The position numbers and the translations under genes were made by a program. The notes below the pieces were generated by a model. The model was given only the letters and a program-made list of their open reading frames with translations. It ran no database searches and was not told the DNA's origin. This document shows, in pieces, positions 33,717 to 38,572 of a stretch of DNA of 38,572 nucleotides. The stretch covers positions 1-38,572 of the forward strand of contig JAFTLJ010000041.1 in assembly GCA_017456005.1 (NCBI GenBank), read 5' to 3'. The DNA is from Clostridia bacterium (GTDB taxonomy: Bacteria > Bacillota > Clostridia > Oscillospirales > CAG-272). The number at the start of each line of letters is the position of its first letter. Position 1 is the first letter of the stretch.

Positions 33717-34961
33717 TCATTTTGTAATTGTTACGATAAAGCCGTCTACGTTGTTGCCGGAAACTTCGTAGTTTGAAGAGGGAACGTAGATGTTTGTCGT
33801 ATCGTTTTCAACGCTTGCGGGGAAATAGTAGATTGTGTATTCCGTTTCGCCAACCTTGTAGTTGAGGGGCTCCTGAAGACCGTAGTGGTGGTTTTTGCGG
33901 AGCATATCTACATATTCTTCAAGGCAGAGATCGTTTTCTGCCATATAGGATGCGTGAGCTTTGCCCACATAGCGGAAGTGCCAATCCTCGTTGAGAATGC
34001 CTGTGATGTCTTTGTTATCGTCTGTGTAGCGGAGAATAAAGCCGTATTTTGCGCAGTTCTCTGTGATCCAAGCCTGCTCTGTATCGTTGAGGTATTCTAT
34101 TTCGGGCTTGTCTTTAACGCTTATACGAATATCGAACGTAAGACCTGTGTGGTGTTCGCTGTGGCCGGGTTTTGCCGTAAGACCTTCCACCGTTTCGTTT
34201 TCGTAGAGCTCCTGCTGTTTTTCAAGAGTTCTGTAGCCGGAAAGGATCATAAGGCGCCTTGTGTCGGTAAGAGTGGAGTTTGCCGCTTTCATATCTGCAA
34301 GCATTGCTGTAAGGTCTGCTACCACGCGTCTGCTGAGCTCTACGGGCTTTTGCGTGCCGTCGGGGTAAGTCATACCGTTGCCGAGAACATATACCGTGCT
34401 CCAACCGTACGATTTGTTGAGCATTTCAACAAGCTGGAGGGAGGAGGGGAATGTATATGCATGGTCGCCGTTTACAAGGATTATATCGCCCTCGTGAATA
34501 GCCGTATTGGGTTTGGAAAGAGTTACAAAGCCTTCGTTCCATGCGCCGGGGGCGGGTGTGGGATATACCGGGTCTGTCGCCGCCGTCGTGCCGGTTGTGC
34601 CCGTGGTGGTTATGGTAGTGCCTGGAGTATTATTATTTTTGTTTACCGTGTCTACGATGGCTTTTATGCAGCAAACTAAAATCGTTATTGCGAGCGCTAC
34701 GACCAAAATGAGCGCGAGCACTGCAAGAACCAAATCTTTGTTTTTCTTGCCGCCCTTTTTGCCGTTGGGGGCTTTGCCTTGGGGTTGCACGGGGCGTTTT
34801 GCCTGCTGTGCAGGTCTTTGTGCGCCTGCGGGACGCTGTGCCCCAGCTGGTCTTTGTGCACCGGCAGGTCTGTCTGCCGTTTGTGCGTTTCTATTTACTT
34901 GGGGCTGCGCAGGTCTTTGCGTGCCGCCCGTATTTCTGTTTGGGTTGGGTGTGTTATTCAA
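33717..34961 (-). CDS. D-alanyl-D-alanine carboxypeptidase, VanY/DacB M15B family
   Basis: 414 residues, starting at a TTG (34961) with AAGGAGG about 8 nt ahead. Residues 1-75 are cytoplasmic, Pro/Arg/Gln/Ala-rich, with four near-identical RPAGAQ units. A membrane segment lies at about 76-100 and a Thr-rich stalk at 110-135. The peptidase domain spans about 160-345: SGYRTLEKQQELYE (241-254), the zinc motif S268-x-H270-x2-G273-x-T275-x-D277, and H328 in EDWHFRYVG. It trims D-Ala from peptidoglycan stem peptides outside the membrane. The last 65 residues are a beta-rich extension. Confidence 0.9.
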   Translation of the reverse strand: MNNTPNPNRNTGGTQRPAQPQVNRNAQTADRPAGAQRPAGAQRPAGAQRPAQQAKRPVQPQGKAPNGKKGGKKNKDLVLAVLALILVVALAITILVCCIKAIVDTVNKNNNTPGTTITTTGTTGTTAATDPVYPTPAPGAWNEGFVTLSKPNTAIHEGDIILVNGDHAYTFPSSLQLVEMLNKSYGWSTVYVLGNGMTYPDGTQKPVELSRRVVADLTAMLADMKAANSTLTDTRRLMILSGYRTLEKQQELYENETVEGLTAKPGHSEHHTGLTFDIRISVKDKPEIEYLNDTEQAWITENCAKYGFILRYTDDNKDITGILNEDWHFRYVGKAHASYMAENDLCLEEYVDMLRKNHHYGLQEPLNYKVGETEYTIYYFPASVENDTTNIYVPSSNYEVSGNNVDGFIVTITK

Positions 34962-35135
34962 AATTAAGCCTCCTTGGGGAAAATAGTGCCGAAAACGTGT
35001 TGTTCGGCAAATAAATATAATATTACAATCTTATAATAACACATAAAAATAAATAAAACAACACTTTTTTGCAAAAAGGAATGGAGAAAAAAATCGAAAA
35101 TTTTGTGCAACTTTCAGTAATTATAAAAATTTTTG

Positions 35136-35164
35136 TTGATTTTGTTTGGGATTTGTGTTAAAAT
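35136..35164 (+). promoter_or_regulatory. Promoter of the pcrA-like gene
   Basis: TTGATT at 35136-35141, 17-nt spacer, TAAAAT at 35159-35164. The leader is about 50 nt with an AAGGACGG SD. The opposite direction carries a 7-bp TGCCGAA/TTCGGCA dyad at 34987-35009 near the carboxypeptidase start. Confidence 0.65.
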
Positions 35165-35219
35165 ATTATCGTATATAGTTTTTATTTTCAGATACATTGA
35201 AAGGACGGTATAAAAACAG

Positions 35220-37604
35220 ATGACGAATGAATTTGCGCCGCGCTACATTGCCGCGAAACGAGCGCTGTTTGAAAAAAGATACGCTTTTCTTAACGAGATG
35301 CAGAGAAAAGCTGTGTTTACCGTAGAAGGCCCCCTGCTTGTTTTGGCGGGTGCGGGCACAGGAAAAACCACATTGCTTGTAAACAGAATTTCCTACGTGT
35401 TGAAGTACGGCAACGCATACTTTTCGGATGTTGTGCCGTATGACGTTACGGAAAAGGATGTAAAAGAGCTGGAAAAGCTCGCAAAAGAAGAAAATGTTAA
35501 CGAAGAGGTGCTCGAACGCTTTGCCGTGGGTGCGCCCGCCCCTTGGCAGGTGCTTGCCATTACGTTTACCAACAAGGCAGCGAACGAAATGAAAACGCGC
35601 CTTGAACGCATTGTGGGCGAAAGCGCGGGCGACGTTTGGTGCGGCACGTTCCATTCTATGTGCTTGCGCATACTCCGCGCCAACAGCAAGGCGGCATATT
35701 TGCCCTCCTCCTTCACGATTTACGACACCGATGACAGCAAAAAAGTCATAGCAGATTGTATGAAGCAGCTTAACGTAGACGAAAAGCAGCTTTCCGCAAA
35801 AACTATTATGACACAGATAAGTAAAGCCAAGGATAAGCTTCAGGCACCGAAGGATTTCGATGAAAATATCCACCACAGCGATTTTAAAAACCAGCTAATT
35901 TCCTCTGTTTACACTATGTACCAGACAAAGCTTACGGAAGCGGGCGCTGTGGATTTTGACGATATTATTATGAAAACGGTTATGCTTCTGAAGGAAGTAC
36001 CGGAGGTTCTTGCTTATTACCAAAATAAATTCAAATACGTTCTTATCGATGAGTTTCAGGATACGAACTACGCACAGTTTGAACTTGCAAAGCTCCTTTC
36101 CGGCGGCAGCGGCAACCTTATGGTTGTGGGCGATGACGACCAGAGCATCTACAAATTCCGCGGTGCTACGGTAGAAAATATTCTCACGTTTGATGAAAAG
36201 ATAAAAGACGCTTCTATTATAAAGCTGGAGGATAACTACCGTTCTACGGAAAATATCCTCGGGGCGGCAAACTCCGTTATACGCCATAACTTCGCGCGCA
36301 GGAGCAAAGAGCTCCGCGCAAGCCGCGGTGCGGGCGAAAAGGTGTTTGTAAAACGTGTGGAAACACAGGCGGACGAGGCGAAGTTTATAATCAATAAGAT
36401 TATGGAGCTTATTGTGCGCGAAAAGAGAAAATACGGCGATTTTGCCGTGCTTTACAGGGTGAACGCGCAATCCAGCGCCCTCGAAAGTGTTTTTGCAAAG
36501 AGCGGCGTACCGTACAGACTGCTCGGCGGCACAAGATTTTTCGAGCGCAAAGAGGTTAAGGATATCATCGCTTACCTTTCTGTTGTTGCCAACAGCAACG
36601 ACAACCTGCGCTTGCGCAGAATTATAAACGAGCCGAAACGCAAGATAGGCGAAGCGACAATAAACCAGATAGAGCTCCTTTCCGAAACGGAAGGGAAGAG
36701 CATGTTCTGGATTATGGAAAACGCTCGCTCGTATACGGCGGTTTCCAAATCCGCAAGCAAGTTTGAACTGTTTATCTATCTCATAAACGCTTTGCGCAAA
36801 ATTGCAAAAGAAGAAGGGCTTACAAAGCTTGTGGAAAAAACAATAGAGCTTTCCGGCTACGGTGCTATGCTCGCCGCGGCAGAGGAAAACGGAGAGAGCA
36901 CGGAAAGAAGCGAAAACGTGCGCGAGCTCATTTCTTATGCGGCAGAGTACGAACAGAACAACGAAGAGGCAACGCTAGAGGGCTTCCTTGAAGATATCGC
37001 GCTCGTTGCCGATGTCGATAACTACGATGCAGAGGCAGACGCTGTTGTGCTTATGACAATACACAGCGCAAAGGGGCTTGAATTCCCTGTGGTGTTCCTG
37101 CCCGGTATGGAAGAAGAGATTTTCCCGAGCGGACGCTCTGTGCTTCAAGCAGAGGAGCTTGAGGAAGAGCGCAGGCTGGCTTACGTTGCCATCACCCGCG
37201 CAAAAGACAGGCTCTTTATGGTTCACACGCGTGAAAGAATGTTCTATGGCAAAACGATGTACAACCCGCCCTCACGCTTTATAGGCGAGATAGGTGCAGA
37301 ATATAAAAACGAAGAAGCTCCGAAAGAAAAGCCGAAGCCCAAAACGGAATACGGCGAAAAAACTCGCAAGGTGCGCATTTCCGACGAGCTCTTCTCGCGC
37401 AGCGCTGTTGCGGCGAACGTAGGCAAGGCACGTTCTTCGAGCGAAACCTTCCGCGCAGGCGACAGAGTTAAGCATATGGCATTTGGCGAGGGTACTGTGC
37501 TTTCCGCAAAAGCTATGGGCGCGGATATACTCTATGAAATAGCGTTCGATAAGGTTGGCACAAAGAAGCTTATGGCTACATACGCGAAGCTCACGAAAGT
37601 GTGA
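35220..37604 (+). CDS. pcrA: ATP-dependent DNA helicase, PcrA/UvrD family
   Basis: 794 residues. A superfamily-1 3'-5' helicase that unwinds DNA in repair and in rolling-circle replication, and displaces recombinases. Motif Q NEMQRKAV, motif I AGAGTGKTTLL (44-54), Ia AITFTNKAANEM (113-124), II DEFQDT (277-282), III GDDDQSIYKFRGA (304-316), IV and V regions, VI SAKGLEFPVVF then VAITRAKDRLFM are all present. The C-terminal tail ends with the Tudor-like VKHMAFGEGTVLSA segment that binds RNA polymerase in PcrA. Between motifs I and Ia there is an insertion of about 40 residues (63-105), charged and helical. It is the first gene of a short plus-strand unit. Confidence 0.95.
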   Translation: MTNEFAPRYIAAKRALFEKRYAFLNEMQRKAVFTVEGPLLVLAGAGTGKTTLLVNRISYVLKYGNAYFSDVVPYDVTEKDVKELEKLAKEENVNEEVLERFAVGAPAPWQVLAITFTNKAANEMKTRLERIVGESAGDVWCGTFHSMCLRILRANSKAAYLPSSFTIYDTDDSKKVIADCMKQLNVDEKQLSAKTIMTQISKAKDKLQAPKDFDENIHHSDFKNQLISSVYTMYQTKLTEAGAVDFDDIIMKTVMLLKEVPEVLAYYQNKFKYVLIDEFQDTNYAQFELAKLLSGGSGNLMVVGDDDQSIYKFRGATVENILTFDEKIKDASIIKLEDNYRSTENILGAANSVIRHNFARRSKELRASRGAGEKVFVKRVETQADEAKFIINKIMELIVREKRKYGDFAVLYRVNAQSSALESVFAKSGVPYRLLGGTRFFERKEVKDIIAYLSVVANSNDNLRLRRIINEPKRKIGEATINQIELLSETEGKSMFWIMENARSYTAVSKSASKFELFIYLINALRKIAKEEGLTKLVEKTIELSGYGAMLAAAEENGESTERSENVRELISYAAEYEQNNEEATLEGFLEDIALVADVDNYDAEADAVVLMTIHSAKGLEFPVVFLPGMEEEIFPSGRSVLQAEELEEERRLAYVAITRAKDRLFMVHTRERMFYGKTMYNPPSRFIGEIGAEYKNEEAPKEKPKPKTEYGEKTRKVRISDELFSRSAVAANVGKARSSSETFRAGDRVKHMAFGEGTVLSAKAMGADILYEIAFDKVGTKKLMATYAKLTKV

Positions 37605-37609
37605 TTTGC

Positions 37610-38197
37610 ATGAAAAACTATGAAGCTTTGCCCGATGGCTACGAAAAAATTTGCGAAATAGACCTTGCGAAAAACAAAAAGCTTTTTTGGGCTGTGAACT
37701 TAGGCGCGTTTGCCGTAATGCTTGTGATGATTGCGGCGGCGCTGCCGTTCGTTCCCATAGCGACTCTTTTTGATATGTCGCAGGGATTTACGGTATACTT
37801 TCTGCGTGCTCTCGCCCTTCTTGCAGGCTCTGTTGTTTACATAATATTGCACGAGCTTGTTCACGGCATATTTATGAAGCGGTTCAGTGGGGTAAAGCCG
37901 CACTACGGTTTTACGCTTATGTACGCATATGCGGGAAGCACGGCGTACTTCGGCAAGAAAAGCTACATAATAATATCGCTTGCCCCCGTGGTAATATGGG
38001 GCATTGTGCTGGGCGTGCTGTGCGCTGCTTTGCCCGAAAGCTGGTTCTGGGTTGTCTACTTTATTCAGATAGCGAACATTTCCGGCGCGGCGGGCGATGC
38101 TTACGTTACATATAAGATGCTTACCTTGCCAAAGGATATTCTTGTAAACGACACGGGCGTGGCTATGACGGTATATGTGAAAGAAGAAAAAAGCTAA
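37610..38197 (+). CDS. DUF3267 membrane protein, putative site-2-like metalloprotease
   Basis: 195 residues from the ATG at 37610; a GTG at 37601 is an alternative. Four membrane segments lie at about 28-50, 62-80, 115-137 and 140-160. The second carries HELVHG (81-86), the zinc-binding HExxH motif, at the membrane face. The later SGAAGDAYVTY segment is a conserved family feature. Families of this kind are proposed intramembrane zinc proteases, but substrates are unknown. It follows pcrA by five bases, so it is cotranscribed. Confidence 0.85.
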   Translation: MKNYEALPDGYEKICEIDLAKNKKLFWAVNLGAFAVMLVMIAAALPFVPIATLFDMSQGFTVYFLRALALLAGSVVYIILHELVHGIFMKRFSGVKPHYGFTLMYAYAGSTAYFGKKSYIIISLAPVVIWGIVLGVLCAALPESWFWVVYFIQIANISGAAGDAYVTYKMLTLPKDILVNDTGVAMTVYVKEEKS

Positions 38198-38278
38198 GAT
38201 AAAATAAAAAACGGACTGCAAATGGTGGATACTCTTAAGGACAGTTTTGACAGTATACTACCTACCGACAAAAAACAG

Positions 38279-38307
38279 AAACCGCAGATTGATTTTCTGC
38301 GGTTTTT
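38279..38307 (+). terminator. Terminator after the DUF3267 gene
   Basis: 10-bp stem (38279-38288 with 38296-38305), 7-nt loop and a T run. Its loop holds the -35 box of the next promoter. Confidence 0.85.
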
Positions 38308-38317
38308 GTGCTATAAT
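38289..38317 (+). promoter_or_regulatory. Promoter embedded in the terminator
   Basis: TTGATT at 38289-38294, 17-nt spacer, TATAAT at 38312-38317. The -35 box and most of the spacer lie inside the terminator hairpin. Confidence 0.65.
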
Positions 38318-38359
38318 AGGAATGCGAGTATATGAAAAGACAAAAGTGAGGGAAGAAAA

Positions 38360-38572
38360 ATGACTCATCCGCAAAAAAGCGAACGCTATATAAAATACAG
38401 CGAAATACTGTTTTCAAATAGTTTTTTGGAAGCCAAACAAAAATTCGGTCATTTTTTTCGTCAAGCCACGGAGCAAACCGCTTTTGTTGTTAATTTTGAA
38501 GATGACGAAGAAAGCTGCATTACCATATTGTATGGATTTGCCTCTACTGCATACATGGCGGGCAACGAAGAA
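38360..38572 (+). CDS. Unknown protein, 5' part only
   Basis: At least 71 residues, open to the window end. The ATG is set by a GAGGGAAG SD at 38347-38354. The N-terminus is hydrophilic with MTHPQKSERYIKYSEILFSN and then an acidic NFEDDEES. No family recognised. It is transcribed from the promoter in the preceding terminator. Confidence 0.55.
   Translation, partial: MTHPQKSERYIKYSEILFSNSFLEAKQKFGHFFRQATEQTAFVVNFEDDEESCITILYGFASTAYMAGNEE

Overview
The window looks like a chromosomal segment of an uncultivated, probably gut-associated, member of the Bacillota (class Clostridia). The reasons are strong AGGAGG-type ribosome binding sites, sigma-A-type promoters (TTGACA/TATAAT), a SigH-like sigma factor, lipoproteins with Gram-positive lipoboxes, a VanY/DacB-type carboxypeptidase, moderate GC with A/T-rich intergenic DNA, and a sugar-import operon built on a DUF5696-family protein. 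I saw no CRISPR array, rRNA, IS element or prophage.

Layout. (1) 1-747: 3' part of mnmA. (2) 748-1331: A/T-rich spacer with a terminator, then a promoter. (3) 1332-14011: a seven-gene operon, closed by a clear terminator, encoding a very large solute-binding protein with carbohydrate-binding-like domains, a first permease pair, an NHL-propeller/Yip1 membrane protein, a DUF5696 lipoprotein and a second permease pair. It has no ATPase. It appears to be a surface glycan capture and import machine and is the most notable system here. (4) 14145-17088: a small cassette of an XRE regulator, a MutS-like ATPase split by a -1 frame change at an A7 run, and a small membrane protein. (5) 17139-19226 (minus): an abundant-looking, membrane-anchored surface protein with a carbohydrate-binding-like domain and Ig-like repeats. 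(6) 22710-19368 (minus): a housekeeping operon of lipoprotein, cysteine desulfurase, tsaE, tsaB and rpiB. (7) 22900-24434: zinc-ribbon protein, a degenerate tRNA-like element, a SigH-like sigma factor and tRNA-Gln(CTG). (8) 24564-29091: small membrane proteins, a GH28-like beta-helix protein, an unknown 320-residue protein and a GH29 alpha-L-fucosidase. (9) 29306-33674 (plus): lipoprotein, rlmB-type methyltransferase and a 990-residue membrane protein that resembles a P-type ATPase stripped of its catalytic motifs. (10) 33717-38572: D,D-carboxypeptidase (minus), PcrA/UvrD helicase with an insertion, a DUF3267 putative metalloprotease and the start of an unknown gene.

How it fits together. The large operon, the Ig-like surface protein, the beta-helix glycosidase and the cytosolic fucosidase together suggest a glycan-using lifestyle. 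The four permeases need an ATPase encoded elsewhere (MsmX-like sharing is the usual solution). The transport operon and the 17139-19226 surface gene use a strikingly biased codon set (threonine mostly ACA, leucine mostly CTT/CTC), unlike the surrounding genes, which points to very high expression. All functional statements rest on reading motifs by eye; no database search was run.
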